Assembly: GCF_030867095.1 (NCBI RefSeq) | Contig: NC_081831.1 | Span: forward strand, 65,114,716-65,178,715 | Direction of reading: 5' to 3' | From: Alligator mississippiensis | Lineage: Eukaryota; Chordata; Crocodylia; Alligatoridae | Length of the DNA: 64,000 nt | In this document: piece by piece, positions 48,856 to 60,619 of the stretch | Layout: each line of letters starts with the position of its first letter | Numbering within the stretch: position 1 is the first letter of the stretch | Made by a program: the position numbers and the translations under genes | The notes under the pieces: model-generated | The model's database searches: none | What the model was told of the DNA's origin: nothing | What the model saw: the letters and a program-made list of their open reading frames with translations, nothing else

Positions 48856-51800
48856 GAGTTTGTTTAAAATTTGCATTATGACATCTTACACAGGGAACAA
48901 ACTCTTCCTAAATGTTAGTTATCAAATATGATCAAATGGTGTTATTATGACCTTTTAGAGTACCATTTTGTACTAAACAAGTCCAATATAAACAGATGTA
49001 AAACACTGTACAAGAAGGAAACTTGTTACATTCCCAGTTTGGTATAGGGCTTCCCAACCAATGAACTGACTAGTAAATACTGGGGTTCAGGAAGGGGTCT
49101 TGAAATCGTAGCTGAAATGAACAAAAAGCCAGAAAGAACCAAATAGAATTCAATAATGGGCCCATGAAAAAATAGGCTCCTTAAGTGGAGAAAAGGTTGG
49201 GAAGCCCTCATGTCACAGAATCAAACTTTTAAATTTTTAAATACAAACATAATTTACTGTGCTTTGGGTAACCTTTATTACCACTAGATTTGTTCCTGTC
49301 TCCTCTCCCCCATCAAAATCCCTAAGCAAACAAACAAAAAAAAAAGGCTGCTGAAGATGTGAAATATATTTCTGAATCTGTTGCTGAATTCCATTAATGT
49401 GGCTCAAAGCAAACCCACACCCCAAAGCAGCTCCTCCTGGGAGTAGCCAAACAAGTGGGTAAAGGCATTCAATGACATCTGTGTACCTAATCAACTTAAC
49501 ATCTATCCACATAACCCTAATCAAGCCCCTTAAGTCCCCATAGTAGAACCAAGGCTGAATGAAAACAGGTGAGAAAAATCAAGACACCAAACAGTTACAC
49601 ACAAGAACACTTTACAATATTAGTAAGGGTCTCAAATTAAAGCAAAGAAAGTGTTAAGGCTGTGGCTTAACCCAGCCAGTTAAATATCTGATACTTCACT
49701 GTGCTGATTAAGATCACACCTTTGGAAGACCCACAAAATACCTAGGCACACTGGTACAAATTGGTAGACCAATGGTCAGCTTCAACTGCATTTATGAATC
49801 TATGAATTTCTTTTTTCCTCTTAGAATTAGACCCTACCTATTATAAACACAGTGTAGAAGATGGATTTCTTTGACATGTAAGCAAACCTTTTACGATAAA
49901 CATCTTACTGACATTATACTGGTGAAAGGGTCTTTTTGGACTCTACATATTTGCATAACCCACAGAAAAGTGATGGGCATGTGGAATGACAGTCATTCCA
50001 GTACATTGTGTCAATGGAGTCAGGAACGCATTACTCTGCAAATTGGCACAATGGACCATCATGGCTCCTTCAGAACTGGGACGTCAGTGCAGCTGCCAGG
50101 CATGCACACGAGCACTTCCTACATTAACGAAGAGGCTCTATGCATGGAAAGCAGCAACCATTTTCCAAACAAGCAAAAAAAGCTGCCTGTAAACTATTAT
50201 TTGCAAAAAGCTGGGTTAAGTTACAAAAGTGCCAGTAAAAGGAAAACTTTGAAAACCAAGTGGTTGTGACTGAGATTTTCTATTTCCGTTAGAAGGCAAA
50301 CCAAAAATAAAACTTCACACAGATTCGCAATTTGGGTAGAACAGTATGCAGCACGCTTAGAAAAAGATTACGTGCAATCTTCTATGTTTAAACCCTTTGG
50401 GCGCTTGAGTATCTATGGAGACAGTCTGTTCAGCCATGGACACAGAGGACTCAAAATCAACCCTCCAAGAAGTTCCTGAGGTAATTCCATATCTGCCCAA
50501 AGGATGGATGTTTGAAACATGAAGGTGTGCGTGCGTGCATGTAAACAGCAACAGCTTTGGTGACAAACTAGCAGAGGGGCACCCTGAAATACAAATCCAC
50601 CTCAATTTGCAGAAAAAGAAGTTCTCAACTAGTGAAAACCAAGATAGATGTACATTTACCCCCAGCTTTGAAAGGAGGGTAAGACAGGCTACCACAAGAT
50701 GGCACTGCGAACCAAGGAGCTGAAAACAGCACATGCATCACAAGGCTGCCACCCCTTTGTTCATCTGGGCACATGGGCATTTGAGAGACAATGGATGCAT
50801 TTTTAACCTTCTGAGTGCCGAGAGACTGCTAGTGAAATGTGTGCAAAAATAGTGCACATTCCTCTGTGATTTCAATACTGAAAATAATAGGTTTGAGAAA
50901 GCTACAGATGCAATTAGAAATGCTTGGCACAAAGGGAGTCTTATACTTTTAAATACAGTGATTCAAACAAAACAACTCCAACTAACCATGACCATGCCAA
51001 CCCCAAGTGACTGTTATGCAGTGACAGACGACATTGGCAATTAAAGCGTTTACACCAGCTTTTCAAGAGATCCAGCATAACTTTAAAAGAATGGCTCTAC
51101 ACTTTCTAATACTATAACAGGAATGAACTAAGTTCTCTCAAACTATTAGGGCATAAGCCAGCGAGAATCTGTTGCTGGGTCAGGCCTGCACTTTTCACAG
51201 ATTTGGTTTTGCAGTGTTTATAAAGCATATTGTTCATAAACACCAGGAGTTCCTGGATATAAATCAAAGCTGTCATATGCCAGTGTTCATCTTGCAGCAC
51301 TGTAGAGAAATTTGATAGCGGCCTTATTTGCTTAGGTTTCTTCCACTCATCAGCAACTGCAATCTTGTTGACTGTCTTGGAAGAAAAGACCTTCACCTTA
51401 GTGCTTCTGGTATAGTTAATGCTCAATTATAAATATTTGAAAGAGTCAAAGGATTCTTCACTGAACTGACTTTTTCTGGTACCTTCTTGGGAACCAGAAA
51501 CAGCCAAGCATTGCTGCCATTACGTAAGAGAGAATGTTAAGGCATGCCACTAGTAAGGAATAGTAAGACTGAAAAGGTGATTTTACTGAAGCATTTAGTT
51601 CTTGAAAATTTAGAAGAAAGTTATGGGAGAAAAGTGGCTCTGCTAAAATGACAGACGTTATAGACTTCCTCCACTGGCTCTGCTGGGTGCTTTTATTCTG
51701 GTCACTGCCCTTAGTTCTCATAAAGATGCATAAAAAACTAAAAAAATATCCTTGAGTAGCAAATAATACAATGAAAATATTTTAAGATCTGTATTCCAAT

Positions 51801-53442
51801 AAATCAGTAAAGTTACTGAAAAAGCAAGTGATTGCTATAAGAAAGATTCAAGTGATCATTTCCAATATTTACCAGAAGAAATTTTTGCTTAAGATTTTGT
51901 AATCTACATTCATGAATGTAACTCCAACCACTAAGATACCTAACCTCCCATTTTATAGACTGATGTATGCCAAGTAGAGAAATTGTAAGAGAATATGTAT
52001 TTATTTATATATGCTTCTGTTTAAAAAAATACCAGAAATACCCCCATCTACTACAAAGGTGTGTTCTACCTGGAGGAAAGTGAGCACAGTAGCCAGTCAG
52101 GGTTCCTGGGTTCCCCATCGGATTGAATAAGAAAAATGCACACTTAGAAGAACAGGAGAGCTCCAGAAGGCTGGAATCCTGAACTGGCTGGGAAGTTAAA
52201 ATGGCTTAATAGTTAAGATGATCTTCTATGTAACCACCACTAGGAAACACTGAAAATTTGTTAAATTTAAAGATAGGTCAGCTTTGGTTTTTTCATCTGA
52301 GGATCAACCAACCTTTTCCATCTTGTCCGCAAGAGCAGTTCATATCCTAATTAACTACTCATTTGTACTTAAAATAAAACTTTGCTTTCCTTGCAAAAAA
52401 CTTACAGAATTGAAAAAAAAAAATTACCAAGGGAAAAAGAAAAGTAATATTTCACTGGGGTGGGGGCAGCCCTCCCACAATACTAATGAGAGTTAAGCTA
52501 CAAACATTTTCCAATGCAGACTTAAAATTGTGACGGTGTAAAAAGCATTTCCACGATTTGAATTTTGATAAGCCATCTATTTACTTGCAATATAACATGC
52601 AACTGATTTTTAGGCAGTCTTTAAAGAGGAATTCAAGATGCCTATTATTTTAAAGAAAACAAATTGCAAAGTCTAGCTCCATAACATTGTTCTTAAAATG
52701 TATTCAAATAACAATTACCAATCTTAAGACTGACAACTAATTTGAGAAACCCATCAAACGATTATTTCTCAGCTATGCCTGAACATTAAATCAATCACTC
52801 TGCTGGGAACACTTTGGTCACAGGTGACCACCTCTGACTCTGGAGACTAGCCAGCTAAGTCACTAAAAAAAATTCCACAGAAGTTAATGTTGTGGCACAT
52901 AATGATGAAAAATCTGCCAACATCTGTCTGTTGGAAATTATACACAGCACCCCAGTGATTAAAATACAGCTTATACAAAACTGGAGTATAATCCTCACTA
53001 AATAAAATGATATGTTATTTTACCAAAGTAACCATATAAAGGGGGAAAAAAGCCCAAAAAGAAGAGTCTTCAGAGCAGGTTTCTACTTTTTTTTTTTTTT
53101 ATCATCATATTTTTTGATGGCAGTACTGAGCCAAAACATTGCAATGCTAACATTCAATTTCCATCAGTTTTAATGCAATTAAGGTGTCTAATTGTTAACT
53201 GTTGTGTTACAGTAGCTGTTCACATAAATTAAATAGTACAGATATGCACTGCTCTTGACAATAACACATTTACAAAAGCAGCTCTCTTGTATCGTTTGCT
53301 CTGTGTGTGGTGGGTCTTATATGAAAAGCGTTCTCTTCATTTCTAAGCATGGTACAATTTTAATTTTTAATGCATTAGTACAACAGTGCATTGGAAAAAG
53401 TACTGAGCTTCTACAAAAAAGCTTTACAGTTTTAAAACAGAA

Positions 53443-53448
53443 TTTATT
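53443..53448 (-). terminator. RLIM: Possible proximal RLIM polyadenylation signal
   Basis: AATAAA on the minus strand about 650 bases after the stop. Use of this site would give a short 3' UTR isoform. Evidence is the hexamer only. Confidence 0.25.
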
Positions 53449-53566
53449 TTTATTTAAACAAGCATAGGCAATTCTTATATTTCCACAACAAGATAAATAT
53501 CCCAATTAAGCTATTAGCTCACTCTACAGCGTGCCATAGTGATGGGAAAAGGACTAACGTTAGTGT

Positions 53567-53574
53567 TATTTACA
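53567..53574 (-). promoter_or_regulatory. Pumilio-type motif in RLIM 3' UTR
   Basis: TGTAAATA on the RLIM strand is an exact UGUANAUA Pumilio recognition element. An 8-base match can occur by chance in AT-rich UTR. Confidence 0.3.
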
Positions 53575-54092
53575 GAGATGTCAAAGAACACCCAATATAA
53601 ACATTAAAATGATATTTAAGGATGCCGATGAACTGAGCTCCTACTTCAATGGGGCAGATGAGTCCGTTTTAAAAAACAAAACACATTATGAAGTATGTTC
53701 TGTAACTGGGATGATGTCTTAGATAAGTTCTCACAGGAGAGATCCTCAAGGTTCAAACCGCACTGGAATAGGGAAGGGAACTTAACAGTCTTAATAAGAA
53801 AAGAAAAAACACAAAACTTTTTTTTTTTTTAACAATTTTTTTTTTTTTTTTTTAGCAGATAGGTGTCTTTGAGCAAATAAAATTCAATACACTGAAACTT
53901 GACTAGATTTGGGGACTCTAAAGAGACGCCCATTTTAAAAGCTTTGAATCTGAGAAAATGTTTTCATGAGGGAACATTCACTCGAAGTGATTACTTTATA
54001 TGTAGGCACCACTCAAAAGGTGGCCAAAAAGGAAGTGACATCTTTGCCCATCACTATTACATCAGCTGTTTGGCCACAAGCTCAGATCTCAC

Positions 54093-55636
54093 TTAGACAA
54101 CGCTTTCTCTGTTACCAGAAGCTAAGACTGCTCTGCGACAAATAGGACAAGTGGAATTTTCTGATAACCAGCGGTCAATGCAGTGGACATGATACTCGTG
54201 GGAACAAGGCAGTTTACGAAGTTTGTTGCCTTCTGTGTATTCCGTAATACAGACGCTACAGGTTTTCAGGGCATCGCTTTCACCAAAATTCCTCATTGTC
54301 AGGTTGTCGATTTGTTCTTTGGTGAGTCCTCTCGGCTGGTCATCATCATCCTCATTTAGTAAGAAAAACTGTGCTAGGCTAAGGAATGGTAGAGAACCAC
54401 TTTCTTCAAAAGTGACTGAACCCCTGGTATTCCGACCTTCCCGTCTAGCACCGGATGTGGAACCTCCTTCATTACTACCTTCATAGACTTCCCCTGAGCT
54501 AGCATCAGTACCTTCACTACTCGAACCACCACCACCTGTTCCTCCTCCATTTGGTGGCTCAGCAGCATCTCCACTTTGATTCGGGGCTGGGCCACTAGGA
54601 TCTGCATCACTATCACTGTACATAAAGTAACTCAACTCTCCAAAGCCTGTCATGATCTGCCTTAGCATGGTCTGAATCGCGACTGATGTAGTCTCACTAA
54701 AGCCTGTGTTTAAGATTCTACGAATAGGAATCCTAATGGTACTGACGTAAGTTCTCACTCCAGCCCGTTCTGAACGTGAAAATGTGCGCCTAAACCCTCC
54801 CCGTTCACTTTCATAAGTGACTGTGTTGTTTGGAGTCTGGGACCTCGACCGAGTTCGGTTGGCTATGCTGTCTCTCTGCCGATACTCTCCTGGGCGAACT
54901 CTTCTTACTTGAAGATCAAGGACTATAGTAGGAGGCCTCTGTCCAGGAGCTGCAGACTCACCACTGGCATTAGTTTCTGAAGAACCAGCAGCTTGAGGAA
55001 CAGGTCTTGCTTCAGGGGTTGAAAACAGAGCTGCGCTTTCACTTGGCATCTCAGTCCCTGTCGAATGCTGCCTTAACGTCACGTGCTGTCTAGTTCTAGA
55101 ACTTCCCTCAGCTTCATTTACCGGGGAATGATCAAATGTCTGAGATGACGTATTATGATGAGATCTGCGAGGAACCTCACTCACTGGATTAATAGGTGAC
55201 CTACTTCTATCAGTCCTAGCTCGTGTTCTCCTCTGCTCTGGGCTCCTACTTCTTGCTCTTCTCTGACCTCTGTGTGAAGGAGCTTCCTCTGTTGCCAATT
55301 CCTCAGAGGTATTCCTTTCAGATGCAGTCTGCCCTCCTGATGGCGATTCAGACCGAGGGGTCTCAGAGTCACTTTGGCTGTTTTCCAAATCCTCCCCATT
55401 GGAAGGTTCTACAGATGGCTCATTTTCAGTTTCTGAATTGGTGTTCCCATTATTACGGTTAACATTTATTTCCAAACTGAACCTGAAGTCACCACTGTTA
55501 GGGTTAGTCCGGCTCACTGCCCTCCAAGACTGGTTTCCTCTTTGCCCACTTCGTGTTGTATTTCCAGTCTGTCGGACAGAATTAAGCCAGTCTATGATGG
55601 AATCTCCATTAGATACATCTTCAGTGGATTCTGCAC
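54093..55636 (-). CDS. RLIM: RLIM last coding exon (bulk of the protein)
   Basis: The acceptor is TTCTTCTGGCAG and the exon completes Gly85, continuing to TAA at 54095-54093. It carries the Arg/Ser region, the basic region, the Gly/Ser linker and the RING. An upstream in-frame Met in the intron (MVVPFLL) is not part of the protein. Confidence 0.98.
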
Positions 55637-58600
55637 CTGCCAGAAGAAAGGGAACTACCAAAATTAGAGGAGAATCAATTCTTGGCTGAACTTTTCCAAC
55701 AATTAATCAAGTTCTGCTTTCTTTCAAGTTTTTTAATACGACCATGGGTTTCGCACTTAACAAATGTTTCAACTCCAAAAGCTTTTCCTTTAAGGAGGGA
55801 GTGGACATTTTTCTACTGCCTATACGTACACCTGTTTATAGGTTATAATCTTCATAAAACAAGTCACTAGAAATTATTAAATTATTTCTTAAAACAAATA
55901 AGTGGAAAGTTAATTCTGAATTAAGTGACAAAATAAAACAGGTCTGAGCTAAATCAGGAGCATCTCAACACTGCCAGTACCATAGTCTAGTGGCAGCTAG
56001 ATCACCAACCAACTTTTCTTCCAACACTCAACTTGTGGATACCAGTCTTGGTGCGCTGTTACCAGTGGGTTCTCTCAAGGCTCTGTTCTTGGGCCTACAC
56101 TATTCATCAACATCTTCATTAACGATGTGGACATTGGTATCAGAAGTGGACTGGCCAAGTTCGCCGACAACACCAAACTCTGGGGTAAAGTGTCCACACC
56201 TGAGGACAGGAGGGTGATCCAGGCTGACCTTGACAGGCTCAGGAAATGGGCAGATGAGAACCTGATTGTATTTAACACTGAAAAATGCAAGGTTCTCCAC
56301 CTTGGGAAGAAAAACCTGTAGTATCCTTATAGGCTCGACAGTGCTAGGGCTAGCTAGCACTACAGGCGAAAGGGACTTGGGGGTCATGATTGACCACAAG
56401 ATGAACATAAGCCTTCAATGTGATGCTGCAGCTAGTAAAGCGAGTAAAATGCTGGCTTGCATCCATAGATGCTTCTCAAGCAAATCCTAGGACATCATTC
56501 TCCTGTTGTACTCGGCCTTGGTGAGGCCAGAGCTGGAGTACTGCGTCCAGTTTTGCGACCCACAATTCAGAAAGGATGTGGAGAAGCTTGAGAGAGTTCA
56601 GAGAGGAGCCACGTGCATGATCAAAGGTCAGGAAAACAGACCTTATGATAAGAGGCTGAGAGCCATGGGACTCTTCAGCCTGGAAAAGCGCAGGCTCAGG
56701 GGTGATCTGGTGGCCACCTATAAGTTTATCAGGGGTGCTCACCAGGATCTGGGGGAACGTCTGATCATCAGAGCACCCTAAGGGATGACAAGGTCGAACA
56801 GTCACAAACTCCTCCATGACCGTTTCAGGCTGGACATAAGGAAGAACTTCTTTACTGTCCGAGCCCCCACAGTTTAGAATAGACTGAGCCAGAGGTGGTT
56901 CAAGCACCTACTTTGAATGCCTTCAAGAGACATTTGGATGTTTATCTTGCTGGGATCCTATGATCCCTAGGGCGGGGGGCTGGACTCTATAATCTTCCAA
57001 GGTCCCTTCCAGCTCTAATATCTATGAAATCTATGATACCTAGTGAGATGAGCTGGCTAGAAAACAAACAAACAAACAAGTCACAGGCTCTAATGCAGCA
57101 GTTCCCAAACTGTGGGTCACGATCCCAAATGGAGTCACAACATCAGCAGATGGGGTGGAGGGCTGTGGCTTGGAGTGAGAGGCTAAGGAAATAGGGTCAT
57201 GCTGAGAAAATGCAGTCATGCTGAGGAGAAGTTTGGGAAGCACTGCTCTAATGGGAACTGTGTGTATTTCTCCTTTGTAGAGGGATAACAAAAGCAAAAG
57301 GAGTGAAGGTGGGAAAACAAGGGACTTATGGGTATATCTCAGAAGGGAACAGAATGCAAAGAAATTTGAACAAAAAAAAAAGTCAACTAAAGAAACGTAG
57401 AAGAAATCTTATTGTGGCGCTAGTAATAGATGCCATACTTGAAATCTGTCCAAAACTGATCTTTGCAGGTTGTGTCAAATAGAACGTTCACTTAATTTTT
57501 AAACAAAGCTCACCTTGCACCTGCCTAGGCTTAACTTGTTCCACTCCTGCACTCAAGTTAAGGTCCGTATTAGGTGCTAAAGTTAAGAGTTTTCACAAAT
57601 ACTGTATATACCTCTATTCTCATCACTGTTTTGCTGTGGTGGACCTTCTTTAATTTGGTGTAGCCTTCTCAGCAACTCTTCTTCAGTAATTTCACCTTAA
57701 GAAACAAAGAAAGATTTCCCAATATATATGTATGTCCAAATAATCTCTATAAGGAAGGAATTATGTACATCTTAAACAGTCTTAAGACTGCAGTTCAGAG
57801 AGATTGTGAATATTCTTTTAACAAAAAGCTAACTGCTTATAAATATTCTTCACTGACTTCTAGAAATTTAGCCAGAGGGCAGCTTGTGGAACCCCCCAAA
57901 GCATCCTTGCTCACAGGTAAGACCAGCTACAACTGCAGCATCCAAAATACAGTTACCAACTATTTAGAACAAAATTGAGAAAAGCTTTTTCCTGTAATCT
58001 CTAAGAAAAATCTCATCAGTCTTCTCCATTCCAAACCAATTAAGATTCTGCCTATATGAGACAACTATAAGAGGTATTACTTTTAACTGATTTATTACCA
58101 ACATGTGTTGGCATATTTTTCTTGGACTGGCTCATTTCAAATTTAGCTTACCTCTATTAGGAATGCATTAAAAAAGCCATCTTGCAAGTTTTAATAGCAA
58201 TTCAGGTAAACCAGTGCAAGCTCCTGGATGGACAAACTTATTTAATCTTTTCAAGTGGCTTATTTTTGTTTCTCCAAGATGATTTCTAACAAGAATAAGC
58301 TAAACTGAAATACACTCCTCACAAAGGCCATCACCAGTTTAGCTAGTTTGCCATTAAAATCTGTACTCTTCATTAAGCTGGTGCAACCTTCTCCCATACA
58401 CAAGGCCAATACCAGAACAGGCCTCAGACAAACTTTGGATGTCCTTTTTTAAGCTGAGTAAACATAAACAAAGCAAATAAACTCTGCTTCTGTTAACTCA
58501 ATTTCATCCTAGTTAGCGCTAAATTATATGTATTGCCTTTCTAGAAAAGACATACTGTACGTTCAGATAAGTAGAGAGCTACTCTCTTACGCTGGCATAC

Positions 58601-58894
58601 AATTGTAGTTGGAAGAATACCGGGGGGGGGAATTTAATGGCACAGCAGCAAGAAAAAAAAACAGGTCATTAAAATTAGTCTGGTAACATTAAAACTTTAA
58701 TATACAAATATGTATTCTGATATACCTGGAGTTCCTAGCAAATTGTTATCCCTCATAAGCCTGTACTCCTCGTCACTCAGGTTATTGACAAACTGATAGA
58801 AAGCTTCTTCCCGATCTAATCGATCCAGCTGACTACGACGCTGAGCTTCTGATTGATCAATATTTCCTTTATCATTAGAATCTGAGCTTTCCAT
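54093..58894 (-). CDS. RLIM: RING-H2 E3 ubiquitin ligase RLIM (RNF12), complete coding sequence in three exons
   Basis: Exons 58894-58726, 57695-57612 and 55636-54093 join (phase 1 both times) into 598 codons plus TAA; human RLIM has 624. RLIM is a nuclear ligase that ubiquitinates LIM-domain cofactors and, in mammals, REX1. Seen: N-terminal [10 protein letters not shown] and [20 protein letters not shown] (residues 1-60); an Arg/Ser-rich nuclear-localisation region about 207-231; a highly conserved basic region about 317-425 ([20 protein letters not shown] to SYFMYSD); a Gly/Ser linker about 437-481; [19 protein letters not shown] about 499-517; and a RING about 544-585 with all eight ligands (C3H2C3: [17 protein letters not shown]) and the C-terminal ESVV. 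The start has A at -3 and G at +4. It looks intact. It is convergent with SLC16A2, as in human. Confidence 0.98.
55985..57038 (+). mobile_element. CR1 LINE fragment, about 1.05 kb
   Basis: It encodes the second half of CR1 reverse transcriptase: GSVLGPTLF-like, [68 protein letters not shown], then the 3' tail GTCCCTTCCAGCTC and (TCTATGAAA)n at 57021-57038. The catalytic YADD box reads FADN, and frames change several times, so it is dead. The left edge is approximate. Confidence 0.93.
57096..57245. mobile_element. hAT-type MITE, complete, 150 bp
   Basis: Ends are CAGCAGTTCCCAAACT and AGTTTGGGAAGCACTG, a near-perfect inverted repeat, flanked by a perfect 8-bp direct repeat CTCTAATG (57088-57095 and 57246-57253). 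It has no coding capacity. It inserted 58 bp beyond the CR1 tail. Confidence 0.95.
57612..57695 (-). CDS. RLIM: RLIM second coding exon
   Basis: An 84-bp exon with acceptor TTTCTTAAG and donor AGAG/GTATAT, phase 1 to phase 1. It encodes [20 protein letters not shown] and QNSDENR, as in human ([20 protein letters not shown]). Confidence 0.96.
57696..58725 (-). other. RLIM intron between the two small coding exons
   Basis: About 1 kb, AT-rich, with a G9 run at 58622. No transposon or RNA gene was recognised. Confidence 0.85.
58726..58894 (-). CDS. RLIM: RLIM first coding exon (part with ATG)
   Basis: ATG at 58894-58892 in the context CAACATGG. The donor is CCAG/GTATAT in phase 1. It encodes residues 1-56 and the first base of residue 57 (LLGTPG), closely matching mammalian RLIM. 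Confidence 0.97.
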
Positions 58895-58918
58895 GTTGAT
58901 GAAAGAGTGGAAGAGAAT
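58895..58918 (-). other. RLIM: RLIM 5' UTR end, in the exon that carries the ATG
   Basis: A strong acceptor (TTTTTCTTTTTTCAG) ends at 58919, leaving 24 bases of 5' UTR before the ATG. This implies at least one noncoding exon further right, as in human RLIM. Confidence 0.8.
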
Positions 58919-59164
58919 CTGAAAAAAGAAAAACAATATTTTTAAACCATGGGTACATGTAAGTTATGGTAACCTATAAAACTTAATGATACTTTTAGAG
59001 GAATGATTTACTTGTTCCTGATCTGGACATTCACTTAAACTGAGCATCTTAAACATAAAACATGGAATTTTATTTTTCTAGAAGTCCCAGTTATGAGGAT
59101 ATCCTGTATGACCACAGGGATTAGCATTTAAATTGTTTTGAAAAATCAGTCTCTCTTTTTTGGA

Positions 59165-59560
59165 CGCAATAACGTAAGACTGTTGAACTAAAAGGGATCT
59201 CAGAAGGTCATGTAATCTAGCCTCATGCTCCCAGCAAGACCCTCCGTGACTAAACTATCCCAGGCAAGTGTCTAACTTGCTCCTAAAAATTTCTATCGAT
59301 GGAGATTCCACAACTTCTAGATAGCTTGCTCCAATACTTAACTAATCGTATAGTCTGGAAGTTTCTCGTAATCTCCAACCACAATTTCTTCTGCTGCAGC
59401 CTAAAGCTATTTCTCCTAGACCCGTCTCTTACAGCAATAGAGACAAACCTATCTCCATCCTCTCTATAATTGCCCTTCAGGTATATGAAGACTATTACCA
59501 AATCCCCACTCAGTCGTCTCTTCTCCAGAGAAGAACATCAAGAAGTGCAGTACCACATAG
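59165..59560 (-). mobile_element. Old CR1-type LINE 3' remnant
   Basis: On the minus strand FSGEKRRLSGDLVIVFIYLKG and GDRFVSIAVRDG correspond to the C-terminal CR1 ORF2 ([14 protein letters not shown]...), followed by a tail with GAGATCCCTTTTAG and GGCTAGATTACATGACCTTC. It differs more from the other CR1 copies here, so it is an older or different subfamily. The right limit is uncertain. Confidence 0.75.
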
Positions 59561-59676
59561 AACTTTCAGCAGAACTGCACATCTCGACAATGAAAAGCTG
59601 CATGAAAACTATAGGCCATAACCTCAGGTCCATCCTTTTATATATTCAATGTTGCTCAGGCACGAAAGGTCTAAAC

Positions 59677-60411
59677 CAGGGGTCAGCAACCCCTGGCACG
59701 TGTGCCAAGCATGGCACATAAGGCCATTTTGCTCAGCACGCCACCACCGGCCTGGGCTCTAGGCAGCTGCTGCCAGCCACAAAGCCCAGGCTGCTCCCAG
59801 GAGGCAGCTGGGTGGCTACAAGCTCTGCCGTGGTTGACAGCAGCTACCAAGAACCCTGGCTGGCTGCAGCCGGAAGGCTGCAAACATCTGCTCTGGGCTC
59901 CGGCATTAGCTCCATACCAGCAGGCGTACGTGTGCCTCTGAGCTGACTTTGTCCAGTGACAGAGGAGCCCAGCTCCGTGTGCCCACGTATCTGGTTCTGT
60001 GCGTATGTCTGCCTTGGTCTGGTCCTGCATCTGTGCGCGCACACACGTGTCTAGTTCTGGATGCATATATGCATGTGTCCATTCTGGGTGTGTTCTGGCT
60101 CTGTGTTTGTGCACATGGTTTTCTGTGTGCATGTGTCTGGTTCTCTCTCTGCTCTTCTTTTTCTTTCTCTCTCTCTCTCTCCTCTTCCTCTTGTCTCTTT
60201 TTTTCTCTCTCATTGCAACATGCTCAACAAAAAAGGAATACACAACAATAAAGGCAACATTTATGATTATTAAATATACTACTATGCAGCGAGTCCTGCC
60301 ATATACCACCCTCCCCATTTTGTTTTTCTGACATGCCGGCACTCCGCCACCTTCCAAGGTAGACATGGTGGATTTTTTGGCACTCTGGCCAAAAAACATT
60401 GCTTACCCCTA
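59677..60411. mobile_element. hAT-type nonautonomous element, 735 bp
   Basis: The left end is CAGGGGTCAGCAACCCCTGG and the right end GCTTACCCCTA, inverted relatives. Flanks GTCTAAAC (59669-59676) and GTCTAAAT (60412-60419) agree at 7 of 8. The interior has GC-rich sequence and a CT-rich tract at about 60145-60215. The open frames over it are not genes. Confidence 0.85.
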
Positions 60412-60433
60412 GTCTAAATCTATTTTTCTAGCA

Positions 60434-60619
60434 CAGGGGCAGGCAATTATTTCAGGAAGAGGGCCGCTTACTGAGTTTTGGCAAGCCATTGAGGGCCGCG
60501 TGACAGACAGCCAGGGGTAGATAAATATTTTCTAAATTTTTTTTTAGGGGCCCTGCGGGCCAGATAGAATGGCCTGGTGGGCTGCATCCAGCCCGCAAGC
60601 CACATTTTGCCCACCCCTG
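60434..60619. mobile_element. hAT-type MITE, complete, 186 bp
   Basis: Ends CAGGGGCAGGCAATTATTT and TTTTGCCCACCCCTG are inverted repeats. A perfect 8-bp direct repeat TTCTAGCA flanks it (60426-60433 and 60620-60627). Sequence near the ends resembles the 750-bp element at 9301. Confidence 0.96.

Larger units (their letters stand above)
48820..54092 (-). other. RLIM: RLIM 3' UTR, about 5.2 kb (inferred)
   Basis: It extends from the stop to the polyadenylation site near 48830. The stretch is AT-rich, has long T/A runs and contains no recognisable transposon, which suits a transcribed and constrained UTR. Mammalian RLIM also has a multi-kilobase 3' UTR. No splice or reading frame of note is seen. 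Confidence 0.6.
55637..57611 (-). other. RLIM intron before the last coding exon
   Basis: This 2-kb intron is about half transposon: a CR1 fragment of about 1.05 kb on the plus strand (antisense to RLIM) and a complete 150-bp hAT element. Confidence 0.9.

Noticed and set aside
55637-55661. Extension of the RLIM last exon to an upstream Met (MVVPFLL)
   Set aside because: A good acceptor at 55637-55638 and homology to the human exon junction show that this part is intron.
59683-60399. 238-codon open frame on the minus strand
   Set aside because: It lies entirely inside the 735-bp hAT-type element and its middle is Lys/Arg/Glu-rich only because of the CT microsatellite.
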